A DNA stretch of 64,000 bases from Mycobacteriaceae bacterium (lineage in GTDB: Bacteria; Actinomycetota; Actinomycetes; Mycobacteriales; Mycobacteriaceae): NCBI GenBank assembly GCA_019749805.1, contig JAIEPH010000062.1, forward strand, positions 45,911 through 109,910, written 5' to 3'. Positions 53,328 to 62,212 of the stretch are shown here, piece by piece. Position numbers and translations under genes: made by a program. The first letter of the stretch is position 1. Each line of letters starts with the position of its first letter. Below the pieces are notes generated by a model. That model did no database searches. It was not told the DNA's origin and saw nothing but the letters and a program-made list of their open reading frames with translations.

Positions 53328-53890
53328 ATTCGCCGCAGACGATCGGAGACCGGATCCTCACTGCGGCGGCCGAGTGCGTGCTGGCCTTCGGGGTGGACCG
53401 AGTGACGCTGGCCGAAATCGCGCGCCGCGCCGGTGTCAGCAGGCCCACGGTCTATCGGCGCTGGCCCGACACGCGATCGGTGCTGGCGGCGCTGCTGACG
53501 TCGCGGGTCATCGGCGTGCTCGACGCCGTGCCGAGCCGACAGGTCGGCCGCGGACCACTGGTCGAGCGCATCGTGACGGTTGCCGAACTGCTGCGTCGCG
53601 ACGACGTCGTGATGTCGGTGCTGCGCAGCGCCCCCGATCTGGCGATGATCTACATCGCCGAGCGGTTGGGCACCAGCCAGCAGGTCCTGCTCGATGCCGT
53701 CGCCGCCGATATCAAGCTCGCGCAGGAAGAGGGCAGCGTGCGTCCCGGCGATCCCCGTCAACTCGGGGCGATGTGCCTGCTGATCACCCAGTCGGCGATC
53801 CAGTCCGGCCAGATTGTCGCGCCGATCCTCGATCCCGACGCCCTCGCCACCGAGCTCGCCCACTCACTGAACGGATACCTGAAACCGTGA
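53309..53890 (+). CDS. TetR family transcriptional regulator
   Basis: 193 aa. HTH: RILTAAAECVLAFGVDRVTLAEIARRAGVSRPTVYRRWPDTRSVLAALL. The rest is a helical ligand domain. It is divergent from the FAD oxidase and upstream of glpD with a GTGA overlap, resembling Rv2250c. It probably controls the glycerolipid genes on both sides. Confidence 0.88.
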   Translation: MLSISNDSPQTIGDRILTAAAECVLAFGVDRVTLAEIARRAGVSRPTVYRRWPDTRSVLAALLTSRVIGVLDAVPSRQVGRGPLVERIVTVAELLRRDDVVMSVLRSAPDLAMIYIAERLGTSQQVLLDAVAADIKLAQEEGSVRPGDPRQLGAMCLLITQSAIQSGQIVAPILDPDALATELAHSLNGYLKP

Positions 53891-55425
53891 CCACCTCAAC
53901 GGCACTCAACGAGGCACGCCGCACCTCAGAACTCGCGGCACTGGCCGACGGCGGCACGATCGACGTCGTTGTGATCGGCGGAGGCATCACCGGTGTCGGT
54001 ATCGCGCTGGACGCCGCGACGCGAGGGTTGAGCGTCGCACTGGTCGAGAAGCACGACCTGGCGTTCGGCACCAGCCGGTGGAGCAGCAAGCTGGTCCACG
54101 GCGGGCTGCGGTATCTGGCGACCGGCAATGTCGGCATCGCGCGACGCAGTGCGGTCGAACGCGGAATCCTGATGACGCGCAACGCCCCTCACCTCGTCAA
54201 GGCCATGCCGCAGCTGGTCCCGCTGCTGCCGTCGATGAATACTGCGTCGCGCGCACTCGTACGGTTCGGTTTCGTGGCCGGCGACGGGCTGCGCAAGCTC
54301 GCGGGCACACCGTCGTCGACGCTGCCGCGGTCGCGGAGGATCGACACGAGCCGGGCCGTCGAACTCGCGCCGACGGTGCGTCGCGACGGCCTCGATGGCG
54401 CCCTGCTCGCCTATGACGGGCAGCTGATCGATGACGCACGCCTGGTCACCGCGGTGGCGCGCACGGCCGCCCAGCACGGTGCCACGATCCTCACGCGCGT
54501 CGCGGCGTCCAATGCGACAGGCACCTCGGTGACGTTGACCGATCAGCGGTCCGGGGAGTCGTTTCAGGTGTCGGCCCGGGCGGTCATCAACGCCACCGGT
54601 GTCTGGGCGGGGGAGGTGGACACCTCGGTTCGCGTGCGTCCCAGTCGCGGAACGCATCTCGTATTCGATGCCAAGACGTTCGGAAATCCCGTTGCCGCCC
54701 TGACGATCCCGGTACCCGGCGAGATCAACCGCTTCGTGTTCGCGATGCCCGAACAGTTGGGTCGCGTGTACCTGGGGCTCACCGACGAAGATGCGCCCGG
54801 TCCGATACCCGACGTGCCGCAGCCCACGGCCGAGGAGACCAAGTTCCTGTTGGACACGGTCAACACCGCATTGGATGTCGCGCTCAGCGCCGGTGACGTG
54901 ATCGGTGCATACGCCGGTCTGCGGCCGTTGATCGACGTCGGCCAGGGACGGACGGCCGACGTATCGCGCGAGCACCGAATCGTCGAATCGCCGTCCGGTG
55001 TGCTCAGTGTCATCGGTGGCAAACTGACCGAATACCGTTACATGGCAGAAGATGTGCTGGATCGGGCGGTCGCAGTGCGAGGGCTGACGGCCTCCGGTTG
55101 CCGTACCCGAAACCTGCCCCTGGTGGGTGCGCCGTCGAATCCCGTTGCCACTCTGCGCTCGCCTGCCGAACTGCCCGGCTCGTTGGTCGCGCGCTACGGT
55201 GCGGAAGCGCCGAATGTGATCGCCGCCGCGAGCTGCGACCGGCCCACGGAGCCGGTGGCCGACGGGATCGACGTCATTCGCGCGGAATTCGAATACGCCG
55301 TGACACATGAGGGCGCGCTGACCGCCGACGACATCCTGGACCGTCGCACTCGCATCGGGTTGGTCGCAGCCGATCGCGACCGGGCTGTGGATGTGGCCGA
55401 GGAATTCGTGAATTCGGCGCGCTGA
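53887..55425 (+). CDS. glpD: Aerobic glycerol-3-phosphate dehydrogenase
   Basis: 512 aa from GTG 53887 (GTGA overlap with tetR); the ORF track start is inside tetR in another frame. FAD site TIDVVVIGGGITGVGIALDAATRGLSVALVEKHDLAFGTS, then SSKLVHGGLRYL, ARAVINATGVWAGEV, and VRPSRGTHLVF. The C-terminal HRIVESPSGVLSVIGGKLTEYRYMAEDVLD is typical of GlpD. It oxidises glycerol-3-phosphate to dihydroxyacetone phosphate, feeding electrons to the quinone pool. It resembles Rv2249c (glpD1). Its last codons are part of the palindromic element. Confidence 0.9.
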   Translation: MTTSTALNEARRTSELAALADGGTIDVVVIGGGITGVGIALDAATRGLSVALVEKHDLAFGTSRWSSKLVHGGLRYLATGNVGIARRSAVERGILMTRNAPHLVKAMPQLVPLLPSMNTASRALVRFGFVAGDGLRKLAGTPSSTLPRSRRIDTSRAVELAPTVRRDGLDGALLAYDGQLIDDARLVTAVARTAAQHGATILTRVAASNATGTSVTLTDQRSGESFQVSARAVINATGVWAGEVDTSVRVRPSRGTHLVFDAKTFGNPVAALTIPVPGEINRFVFAMPEQLGRVYLGLTDEDAPGPIPDVPQPTAEETKFLLDTVNTALDVALSAGDVIGAYAGLRPLIDVGQGRTADVSREHRIVESPSGVLSVIGGKLTEYRYMAEDVLDRAVAVRGLTASGCRTRNLPLVGAPSNPVATLRSPAELPGSLVARYGAEAPNVIAAASCDRPTEPVADGIDVIRAEFEYAVTHEGALTADDILDRRTRIGLVAADRDRAVDVAEEFVNSAR

Positions 55426-55460
55426 TCAACCACCGCGGTGCGTATGCGCGCCGAATTCAC
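55408..55460. repeat. 53-bp palindromic element (15-23-15), copy B; likely bidirectional terminator
   Basis: Perfect arms GTGAATTCGGCGCGC (55408-55422) and GCGCGCCGAATTCAC (55446-55460) around a 23-base loop that itself contains CACCGCGGTG. The left 18 bases are identical to the copy at 2008, and the geometry is the same. It separates the convergent glpD and accD6 genes; the glpD stop is just inside the loop. Confidence 0.65.
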
Positions 55461-55463
55461 CCG

Positions 55464-56885
55464 TTACAGCGGGATGTTCTTGTGGCGACCGCGACGCGCG
55501 GGTGCCTCGGCCAGTGCCTGCGTCAGCCTGCTGCGAGTGTGCGACGGATCGATCTTCTCGTCGACCACGCCGATCTCGATGGCCGAATCCACGCCACCGG
55601 CGATCCGCTCATGCTCGGCGGCTAGCTCCTCGTGCAGCGCCTCGCGCTCGTCATCCGAGGCTGCGGCCAGCTTCTTCTTGTGCAGGATGCCGACCGCGGC
55701 CTTGGCGCCCATCACCGCGACTTCGGCGTCGGGCCAAGCGAACACCTTGGTGGCGTTCAGCGACCGCGAGTTCATCGCGATGTAGGCACCGCCGTAGATC
55801 TTGCGGGTGACCAGCGTGACACGCGGCACCGAGGACTCGCCGAACGCGTGCAGCAGCTTCGCGCCGCGACGCACGACGCCGCCCCACTCCTGGTCCACAC
55901 CGGGCAGGTAGCCGGGCACGTCGACGATCACGACGAGCGGGATGCCGAAGGCGTCGCACAGGCGCACGAAGCGTGCTGACTTCTCGGCACTTTCGGAATT
56001 CAGGCAGCCACCGAGCCGCAGCGGGTTGTTGGCGATCACACCAACCGTGCGCCCGGCCAACCGGCCCAGGCCCACGACAATGGACGGTGCCCACTTGCCC
56101 TGGAACTCCTCGAACGGCACCCCCTCGTCCAGCAGGGCCTCGACGAGCGGATGCACGTCATAGGCTCGGCGTGCGGACTCCGGCAGCAGCGCGTGCAGGT
56201 CGCTGTCGCCCGCCTCGGCCTTGGCGCGGTCGAAATGGCCCTGCTGGCAGAACAATCCGACCAGGCGACGGCCACGCTCATAAGCGTCGACCTCGTCGTC
56301 GGCGACGATGTGGCACACGCCGGACTTCTTGTGGTGGGCATCGGGCCCGCCGAGCGACACCATGTCGACGTCCTCACCGGTGACGCTGCGGACCACATCG
56401 GGACCGGTGACGAAAACCTTGCTGTCCGGCGCCATCACGATGACGTCAGTCAGTGCCGGGCCGTACGCTGCGCCGCCGGCAGCGAAGCCGACCACCACCG
56501 AGATCTGCGGGATGTACCCGGAGGCGCGGATCATGGCCTCGAAGACCAAACCGACTGCGTGCAGCGCCTTTACGCCTTCCGCCAAACGTGCGCCGCCCGA
56601 ATGCCAGATCCCGACAATCGGGCTCTGTTCCTCGATGGCGGTGTCGTACGCGTTGACGATGTGTGCACAACCCTCCACACCCATGGCACCGCCCATGACG
56701 GTGCCGTCGGTGCAGAACGCGATCGTGCGCACGCCGTTGACGGTCCCGGCCGCGGCCAGCACGCCGGAGCGGTCCCGCTCGTGCAGCAACTCGACAGTGT
56801 TGTCGTCGAAGAACGTGCTCAGGCGCAACAACGGATCGCGTGGATCGAGCGATTCGCCTACGGCCTCTGGGGCCATGATGGTCAT
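55464..56885 (-). CDS. accD6: Acetyl/propionyl-CoA carboxylase carboxyltransferase beta subunit, FAS-II linked
   Basis: 473 aa from ATG 56885, with AGGAGG four bases upstream. Carboxyltransferase domains: FCTDGTVMGGAMGVEGCAHIVNAY, GIWHSGGARLAEGVKALHAVG, ISVVVGFAAGGAAYGPALTDVIVM (oxyanion-hole glycines), then VVGLGRLAGRTVGVIANNPLRLGGCL and IPLVVIVDVPGYLPGVDQEWGG. It produces malonyl-CoA, the carbon donor of the FAS-II cycle, with an AccA3-type subunit encoded elsewhere. Last gene of the fabD-acpM-kasA-kasB-accD6 row. Confidence 0.92.
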   Translation of the reverse strand: MTIMAPEAVGESLDPRDPLLRLSTFFDDNTVELLHERDRSGVLAAAGTVNGVRTIAFCTDGTVMGGAMGVEGCAHIVNAYDTAIEEQSPIVGIWHSGGARLAEGVKALHAVGLVFEAMIRASGYIPQISVVVGFAAGGAAYGPALTDVIVMAPDSKVFVTGPDVVRSVTGEDVDMVSLGGPDAHHKKSGVCHIVADDEVDAYERGRRLVGLFCQQGHFDRAKAEAGDSDLHALLPESARRAYDVHPLVEALLDEGVPFEEFQGKWAPSIVVGLGRLAGRTVGVIANNPLRLGGCLNSESAEKSARFVRLCDAFGIPLVVIVDVPGYLPGVDQEWGGVVRRGAKLLHAFGESSVPRVTLVTRKIYGGAYIAMNSRSLNATKVFAWPDAEVAVMGAKAAVGILHKKKLAAASDDEREALHEELAAEHERIAGGVDSAIEIGVVDEKIDPSHTRSRLTQALAEAPARRGRHKNIPL

Positions 56886-56921
56886 CAATCCTCCTGTAGC
56901 GCCGAGGTTTTCGGCGGGACG

Positions 56922-58175
56922 TCAGTACTTGCCGAACGCGAGCGCGACGTTGTGCCCACCGAATCCGAACGAGTTGTTGATCGCGTATTGATAGTTGCCG
57001 GGTCGCGGCGAGCCGGCGACCACATCGAGGTCGATCTCCGGATCGAGGTTCTTCAGGTTGAGCGTCGGCGGGATGACGCCGTTCTTCAACGCCAACACGG
57101 TGAGGATGGACTCGACGGCGCCGACTGCGCCGACCGAATGGCCCAGCGCCCCTTTCGGGGCGTAGACCGCGGCCCTGTGAGTGCCCAGGGCATTGTGTAT
57201 GGCCTTGCCTTCGGCCACGTCACCCACGCTGGTGCCGGTGGCGTGCGCGTTGACGTGGTCGATGTCCACTGGGGACAGGCCCGCGAGCTGGATAGCCCGC
57301 GTCATCGCGTGGCCGGCCTGCTCACCGTTGGGATCGGGCGCCACGATGTGGAACCCGTCGGACGTGATGCTCGCGCCCATCAGCCGTGCGTGGATGGTGG
57401 CACCGCGAGCCTTGGCGTGTTCCTCTGTCTCGATCACCATCAACCCGGCGCCCTCACCGAAGACGAAACCGTTGCGGTCCTTGTCAAATGGGCGACAAGC
57501 TCCGGCGGGATCGTCGTTGGTGGTGGACAACACGATGCGCATCTGCGCGAAGCCGGCAATCGGCACCGCTTCGATCTTCGTTTCGACGCCACCACAGATC
57601 GCCACGTCGGCTTCGCCGAGCACGATCTGTCGCCACGCCTGCGCAATGCCTTCAGAACCCGAGGCGCAGGCCGAGATCGGCGTGCTGACCCCGGCTTTGG
57701 CCTTGCGCTCGAGCCCGACTGCGGCGGCGGCCGCGTTGGGCATGTACATCTGGACGGCAAGCGGTGACACCGCCCGAAGACCCTTCGAGCGCAGCGCTTC
57801 GTAGGCGTAGAGCAATTCCTCGGTCGAGCCCATGCCGGTGCCGATCGACACCATCAGTCGCCGCGGATCGACGTCCGGTGACCCGGCGTGATCCCACGCC
57901 CGTCTGCTCAGCACCGTGGACATCCGCTGCAGGTACGACAGCCGACGCAGTTCGACCCGCCCCAACTCCTCTTCGAAGTCCTCCAGCAGATGTCCACCGA
58001 TACGGACCGGCAGGTTGTACTGCTCGACGAACGGATCGTCGAGCAGCCGAATGCCGCTTTGCCCATCCAGCAATCGTTGCCAGGTGGTGCCCGCGTCGGT
58101 CGCCAAAGCGGTCGTCATCGCAAAGCCGGTGACGACTACGTTGGGGAAGCCATTCCCCGTAGCCAACGCTGCCAT
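56922..58175 (-). CDS. kasB: Beta-ketoacyl-ACP synthase KasB
   Basis: 417 aa. Thiolase fold with active cysteine C170 in [11 protein letters not shown], histidines in [12 protein letters not shown] (H311) and [12 protein letters not shown] (H346), and the [15 protein letters not shown]-terminus. It extends meromycolate chains to full length in the FAS-II cycle. Paralogue of kasA directly upstream, with about 60% of residues shared by eye. Which paralogue is KasA and which KasB is decided by order, as in M. tuberculosis. Confidence 0.92.
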   Translation of the reverse strand: MAALATGNGFPNVVVTGFAMTTALATDAGTTWQRLLDGQSGIRLLDDPFVEQYNLPVRIGGHLLEDFEEELGRVELRRLSYLQRMSTVLSRRAWDHAGSPDVDPRRLMVSIGTGMGSTEELLYAYEALRSKGLRAVSPLAVQMYMPNAAAAAVGLERKAKAGVSTPISACASGSEGIAQAWRQIVLGEADVAICGGVETKIEAVPIAGFAQMRIVLSTTNDDPAGACRPFDKDRNGFVFGEGAGLMVIETEEHAKARGATIHARLMGASITSDGFHIVAPDPNGEQAGHAMTRAIQLAGLSPVDIDHVNAHATGTSVGDVAEGKAIHNALGTHRAAVYAPKGALGHSVGAVGAVESILTVLALKNGVIPPTLNLKNLDPEIDLDVVAGSPRPGNYQYAINNSFGFGGHNVALAFGKY

Positions 58176-58202
58176 TACTGCTCTGGGAGTTCCTTCCTAA
58201 AC

Positions 58203-59453
58203 TCAGTAACGCCCAAACGCCAGGGCCACATTGTGGCCGCCGAAGCCGAACGAGTTGTTGATGGCGTACTGGTATTCGCCATATCGTGGCTCGCCCGCGA
58301 CGACATCGAGATCGATCTCGGGATCTGGGGTCTCGTAATTCAGTGTCGGTGGGATCACGCCATCGCGCAGCGCGAGCACCGTCAGGATCGACTCCAGGGC
58401 ACCGACCGCTCCGATGGAGTGGCCGAGCGCCGACTTCGGTGCGTAGACCGCCGCATGCTCCACCCCGGCAACGCGGATGGCGTTGGCCTCGGCGATATCG
58501 CCGATCGGAGTGGCCGTGGCGTGGGCGTTGACGTGCTGGATGTCTTTGGGAGACAACCCAGCCTGCTCCATCGCACGCTTCATCGCGTGACCGGCTCGCT
58601 CACCGTTCGGATCCGGCGCCACCATGTGATACGCGTCCGACGAGATGCCCGCACCCATCAACCGGGCCAGCGGCTTGGCGCCGCGCGCCTTGGCGTGCTC
58701 TTCGGTCTCGATGACCATGAGCGCGCCGGCCTCACCGAAGACGAACCCGTCGCGGTTCTTGTCGAACGGCCTGGAGGCGCCCGCCGGATCGTCGTTGTTG
58801 GTCGACATCGCGCGCATCATCGAGAACGCCGCGATCGGCAGCGCCTCGATACCGCCTTCGACGCCACCACATACGGCGATGTCGGCGTCACCCATGACGA
58901 TCTGGCGCCATGCGTGGGCGATGCCCTCTGAACCCGACGAGCAGGCCGAGACCGGGGTGATGACCCCGGCGCGGGCGCCCAATTCCAGGCCGATGACGGC
59001 AGCAGCGCCGTTGGGCATGATCATCTGAACAGCCAGCGGGGACACCTTGCGGGGCCCGCCCTCGTTCATCGCGTCATACGTCTCGACGATCTTCTCGCCG
59101 CCACCCAGACCGGTGCCGACCACGACCGAGAAACGATCCGGGTCGACCTCGGGCTTGCCCGCGGACTCCCACAGCTGGTTGCCCAGGTACTTGGCCATGC
59201 GCTGGACGTACGACATCCGCCGCAGTTCCAGCCGTGTCATCAGCGGGTCAAGGGGCTCCTTGAGGTGCCCGCCGATGCGCACGGGCAGATCCCACTTGGT
59301 GACGAACTCGTCCTCGAGTACGTGGATGCCGCTCTCGCCTGCTAGCAGGCCCTTCCACGTGCTCTCGATGTCCGGTGCGATGGACGTCGTCGCAGTGACA
59401 GCGGTGACCACAACACTGGGGAAACCGCCGTTAGCAGTGGAAGGTTTGGTCAC
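58203..59453 (-). CDS. kasA: Beta-ketoacyl-ACP synthase KasA
   Basis: 416 aa. Catalytic triad at the M. tuberculosis numbering: C171 ([11 protein letters not shown]), H311 ([12 protein letters not shown]) and H345 ([12 protein letters not shown]), with [14 protein letters not shown] at the end. It condenses malonyl-AcpM with growing acyl chains for meromycolic acids. Start ATG 59453 overlaps the acpM stop. KasA is essential in mycobacteria and a known thiolactomycin target. Confidence 0.95.
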   Translation of the reverse strand: MTKPSTANGGFPSVVVTAVTATTSIAPDIESTWKGLLAGESGIHVLEDEFVTKWDLPVRIGGHLKEPLDPLMTRLELRRMSYVQRMAKYLGNQLWESAGKPEVDPDRFSVVVGTGLGGGEKIVETYDAMNEGGPRKVSPLAVQMIMPNGAAAVIGLELGARAGVITPVSACSSGSEGIAHAWRQIVMGDADIAVCGGVEGGIEALPIAAFSMMRAMSTNNDDPAGASRPFDKNRDGFVFGEAGALMVIETEEHAKARGAKPLARLMGAGISSDAYHMVAPDPNGERAGHAMKRAMEQAGLSPKDIQHVNAHATATPIGDIAEANAIRVAGVEHAAVYAPKSALGHSIGAVGALESILTVLALRDGVIPPTLNYETPDPEIDLDVVAGEPRYGEYQYAINNSFGFGGHNVALAFGRY

Positions 59454-59749
59454 TTGTTGTCCGACATCTGTGCGCGGATGGCGGCAGCAGCCTCGGGGTT
59501 CTCTTCCTCGAGCTTCTGGATGTAGGCAACGACGTCGCCGACGGTGCGCAGGCCCGCGAGGTCCTCGTCGGGGATCTTCACGCCGTACTTGTCCTCGGTC
59601 TGCACGGCGATCTCAACCATCGACAGCGAGTCGATGTCCAGGTCGTCGACGAAGGACTTCTCCGGGGTGACCTCGGAGGGCTCGATACCGGTGACCTCTT
59701 CGATGATCTCGGCGATGCCGGCGATGATTTCGTCCTGGGTGGTTGCCAC
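59450..59749 (-). CDS. acpM: Meromycolate extension acyl carrier protein
   Basis: 99 aa, GTG start with AAGGAG five bases upstream. The phosphopantetheine serine S41 is in [16 protein letters not shown]. Helices of a typical ACP are followed by the mycobacterial C-terminal tail [19 protein letters not shown], absent from ordinary ACPs. It carries the growing meromycolate chain. Confidence 0.95.
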   Translation of the reverse strand: MATTQDEIIAGIAEIIEEVTGIEPSEVTPEKSFVDDLDIDSLSMVEIAVQTEDKYGVKIPDEDLAGLRTVGDVVAYIQKLEEENPEAAAAIRAQMSDNK

Positions 59750-59831
59750 GGTGGCTCCTTCTAATTTGTTGTTACTGCCAACTGGTGTTGGTATGTGGTT
59801 GTTGCTTCCGACGGACCGGAAGCATTCCCTT

Positions 59832-60749
59832 TCAGAGCTCGGCGAGCCCGTCCAGGTCAGCGGGGGACTTGACGGCGTGCGTCGGTACCCCCCGAAGTTC
59901 GCGCTTGGCGATCCCCGCCAAGGCCCCGGCAGGCGGGAACTCGACGATCGCCGTCACAGGGCCTTCTGGTGTCTGACGCAGATACTCGGTGCATAGATCC
60001 CAACGCACCGGCTTGGTCATCTGATCGACCAACTTGGCCATCGCGTCCGCGGCCGAGGCAACTGCTTGACCATCGGCGTTCGACAAGAGCGTCGTTGTCG
60101 GCTCGGATGTTGTTACACCCTCGGCGGCGGCCGCGTACCCCTCGGCGGCGGTCGCCATGAAGTGTGTGTGGAACGCGCCTGCGGTCGCGAGCTTGCGCAC
60201 CCGCGCCTTCTCCGGCGGATCCTCGGCGAGCTTGTCCAGGGCCGCGATGCTGCCCGCGGCCACGATCTGACCGGCGGCGTTGCGGTTGGCGGGCACCAGA
60301 TCGAGCGCCTCGAGACGAGCCAGCACCTCGGCCTCGTCACCGCCGAGCACCGCTGCCATCCCGGTGGGCTCGAGTGCACAGGCCTTGGCCATCTCGGCGC
60401 CGCGGGTCGCGGCCAGCTTGACTGCGTCGTCCGCGGAGATCACGCCAGCGATCGCGTATGCCGCGATCTCACCGACCGAGTGGCCGGCGACGACGGTCTG
60501 CTTACCGTCCAGGACGCCACGCCGGGTCAGTTCCTCGTGGGCGAGCAGGGTGGCGGCCACGACCAGCGGCTGCGTGACGGCGGTATCGGTGATTTCCTCA
60601 GCGGTGGCGGTAGTTCCCAGCGTCGCGAGGTCCAGGCCGCTGATCGCCGACCACCCGGCGAGGCGGTCAGCGGCACCCGGCAGCTCGAGCCATGGGGCGA
60701 GCATGCCGGGAGTTTGAGAGCCCTGTCCGGGCGCAAGCAACGCAAGCAC
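59832..60749 (-). CDS. fabD: Malonyl-CoA:ACP transacylase
   Basis: 305 aa, GTG start. LLAPGQGSQTPGM at the N-terminus, nucleophile S91 in VVAGHSVGEIAAYAI, and AGAFHTHFMATAAEGYAAA with the catalytic histidine. It loads malonyl groups onto AcpM. First gene of the FAS-II row; its promoter region holds a TTTTGT/ACAAAA inverted repeat. A short TCTCT-A-AGAGA palindrome abuts the start codon. Confidence 0.95.
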   Translation of the reverse strand: MLALLAPGQGSQTPGMLAPWLELPGAADRLAGWSAISGLDLATLGTTATAEEITDTAVTQPLVVAATLLAHEELTRRGVLDGKQTVVAGHSVGEIAAYAIAGVISADDAVKLAATRGAEMAKACALEPTGMAAVLGGDEAEVLARLEALDLVPANRNAAGQIVAAGSIAALDKLAEDPPEKARVRKLATAGAFHTHFMATAAEGYAAAAEGVTTSEPTTTLLSNADGQAVASAADAMAKLVDQMTKPVRWDLCTEYLRQTPEGPVTAIVEFPPAGALAGIAKRELRGVPTHAVKSPADLDGLAEL

Positions 60750-60791
60750 TCTCTAAGAGAACACTGTGAAACCTCATTTGCGCGGTGTAAG

Positions 60792-60826
60792 AGATTATGA
60801 ACCTCGTCTTAAGTTTTTGTAGGTAC
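60792..60826 (-). promoter_or_regulatory. Candidate FAS-II (fabD) promoter
   Basis: On the minus strand CTACAA, then 17 bases, then CATAAT (60794-60799); an overlapping TAATCT is an alternative -10. The transcript would start about 38 bases before the fabD GTG. The -35 lies in one arm of the inverted repeat. Confidence 0.4.
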
Positions 60827-60835
60827 TCCACAAAA
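60815..60835. promoter_or_regulatory. Inverted repeat, probable MabR operator of FAS-II
   Basis: TTTTGT-(9)-ACAAAA upstream of fabD, overlapping the candidate -35. MabR is reported to bind a TTTTGT/ACAAAA type repeat in the fasII promoter. I recall a longer spacer in the published motif, so the match needs checking. Confidence 0.55.
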
Positions 60836-60897
60836 GCGCATGTGATGCGACACCATCGATACCGGTCCGCGACCTTATTAGTACCCGTGATCTTGAC

Positions 60898-62163
60898 CTA
60901 GGCCGACGGAGTGACCTCCGTCACCTGGCTAGGGGCAGTGTTTCGCGTGCTGGCTAGGTGCGTTTGCCGACTCAGTCGGCCCAGGCTGGACGCTACCCGC
61001 AGGACATAGGCGTCCCGCGGGACCGTTGGATCGCGCCCGGTGAAGTCCGCGATCCGTTTGAGCCGGTAGCGCACGGTATTTGGATGAACGAACAATTTGC
61101 GCGCGCATGCCTCGATGGCGCCGCCCGAGTCCAGATAAGCGTCGAGGGTCTCGCCCAGTGCCGGACCCGCGTCTGCCAGGGGCCGCATGACCTCAGCTTC
61201 CAGCGCGGCGACCGCGGAGATGTCGCCGAGCAGTGCGCGTTCGGGCAGTAGCTCGCGGGCGGCGACCGGTCGCGGTGCGCCGGTCCAGCCGGCGACGGCG
61301 TTCATGCCGGCGATCGCCTCGGTCGCGCTGCGATGCGCGGCCGCCAACGTGGTGGCGGTCGGGCCGATCACCACGGGGCCGTCGGCGAAGACCTTCATCA
61401 GGTCGGTGAGAAAGCGGTCGGTCGCGGACAGTCCGCCCGACACGATCGCGACCAGCCAGGTGCCATGCACGTCAGACAGCGCGGCCCGGCCGTGACGGCC
61501 GGCGACATCGTGCACGTCGTCTCCGGCGAGGTCGTTCCGGTCCGGATGTGGCAGACCGACGATCACGGTGGCCGGCGCGGTCGCGTCCCAGTTCAACGCC
61601 GCGGCCTGCGACTGCAACTCCGGTCCGGTGTCCCCGCGTACGACCGCGTCGATGACATTGGCCTCCATCCGGGTGTCCCACGCGCCGCGCGCTTCGGCCT
61701 GGTCGGCGTAGGCGGTGGCGGCGGCGAACGCGAGATCCCGGCTGTAGCGCAGGATTCCGGCCGTCAGCGCGGTCAACTGCTCGTCGGAGCGGGCCAGCAG
61801 CGGCACCACCTCCTCGCAGTACTCCATGGTGACGCGAACCATCTCGACCGACTGCCGTAGCGCGATCTTGCGCCGAAGATCCTGCGGGACGACCTCGAAC
61901 GCCTGGGCGGTGTAGCTGACATTGCTCTGCGGATTGCGCATCCACTCGACGAAGTTGACCACCGCGGCCTGCACGACCAATTGCACGCTGGCCCGCTGCG
62001 AGGCCTCGAGTTCGGCGAAGAACGGCAGCCGTTGCTCGAGGGCGCGCACAGCCTCGGTGGCCAGCCGGCCCGAGTACTGCTTGAGCCGCCGCAGCACCAC
62101 GTCCGGCACTGTTTCGAGCACCTCGACCGTGGACTTCGGCGGAACGTACCGATTGTCGGCCAT
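60898..62163 (-). CDS. mabR: MabR, PucR-family regulator of mycolic acid synthesis
   Basis: 421 aa. N-terminal GGDEF-like/PucR sensory region (VLETVPDVVLRRLKQYSGRLATEAVRALEQRLPFFAEL), central helical part, and a C-terminal PucR HTH GETLDAYLDSGGAIEACARKLFVHPNTVRYRLKRIADFTGRDPT. It sits between aceE and fabD exactly as Rv2242 (mabR) does and should control the downstream FAS-II genes. TAGCCT at -12 to -7 predicts a leaderless mRNA separate from aceE. Confidence 0.92.
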   Translation of the reverse strand: MADNRYVPPKSTVEVLETVPDVVLRRLKQYSGRLATEAVRALEQRLPFFAELEASQRASVQLVVQAAVVNFVEWMRNPQSNVSYTAQAFEVVPQDLRRKIALRQSVEMVRVTMEYCEEVVPLLARSDEQLTALTAGILRYSRDLAFAAATAYADQAEARGAWDTRMEANVIDAVVRGDTGPELQSQAAALNWDATAPATVIVGLPHPDRNDLAGDDVHDVAGRHGRAALSDVHGTWLVAIVSGGLSATDRFLTDLMKVFADGPVVIGPTATTLAAAHRSATEAIAGMNAVAGWTGAPRPVAARELLPERALLGDISAVAALEAEVMRPLADAGPALGETLDAYLDSGGAIEACARKLFVHPNTVRYRLKRIADFTGRDPTVPRDAYVLRVASSLGRLSRQTHLASTRNTAPSQVTEVTPSA

Positions 62164-62169
62164 TAATAA

Positions 62170-62175
62170 AGGCTA
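62170..62175 (-). promoter_or_regulatory. TANNNT -10 element for mabR
   Basis: TAGCCT on the minus strand exactly 12 to 7 bases before the ATG at 62163. The nearest ribosome-like GGAGG is more than 25 bases away, inside the palindrome. Confidence 0.5.
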
Positions 62176-62186
62176 CGCCACGATTC

Positions 62187-62201
62187 TGGAGGAATCCTCC
62201 A
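62187..62201. promoter_or_regulatory. Palindrome between aceE and mabR
   Basis: TGGAGGA-A-TCCTCCA, perfect 7-base arms with a one-base centre, so a protein-binding site is more likely than a hairpin. It lies about 12 bases upstream of the mabR -10, in the -35 region. Confidence 0.45.
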
Positions 62202-62212
62202 AGAAAGGCGGC

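Noticed and set aside
55440-55785. Plus-strand ORF at 55438-55785
   Set aside because: Antisense to the accD6 3' end and starts inside the palindromic element.
56151-57767. 538-aa plus-strand ORF opposite accD6/kasB
   Set aside because: Antisense to two FAS-II genes with intact catalytic motifs.
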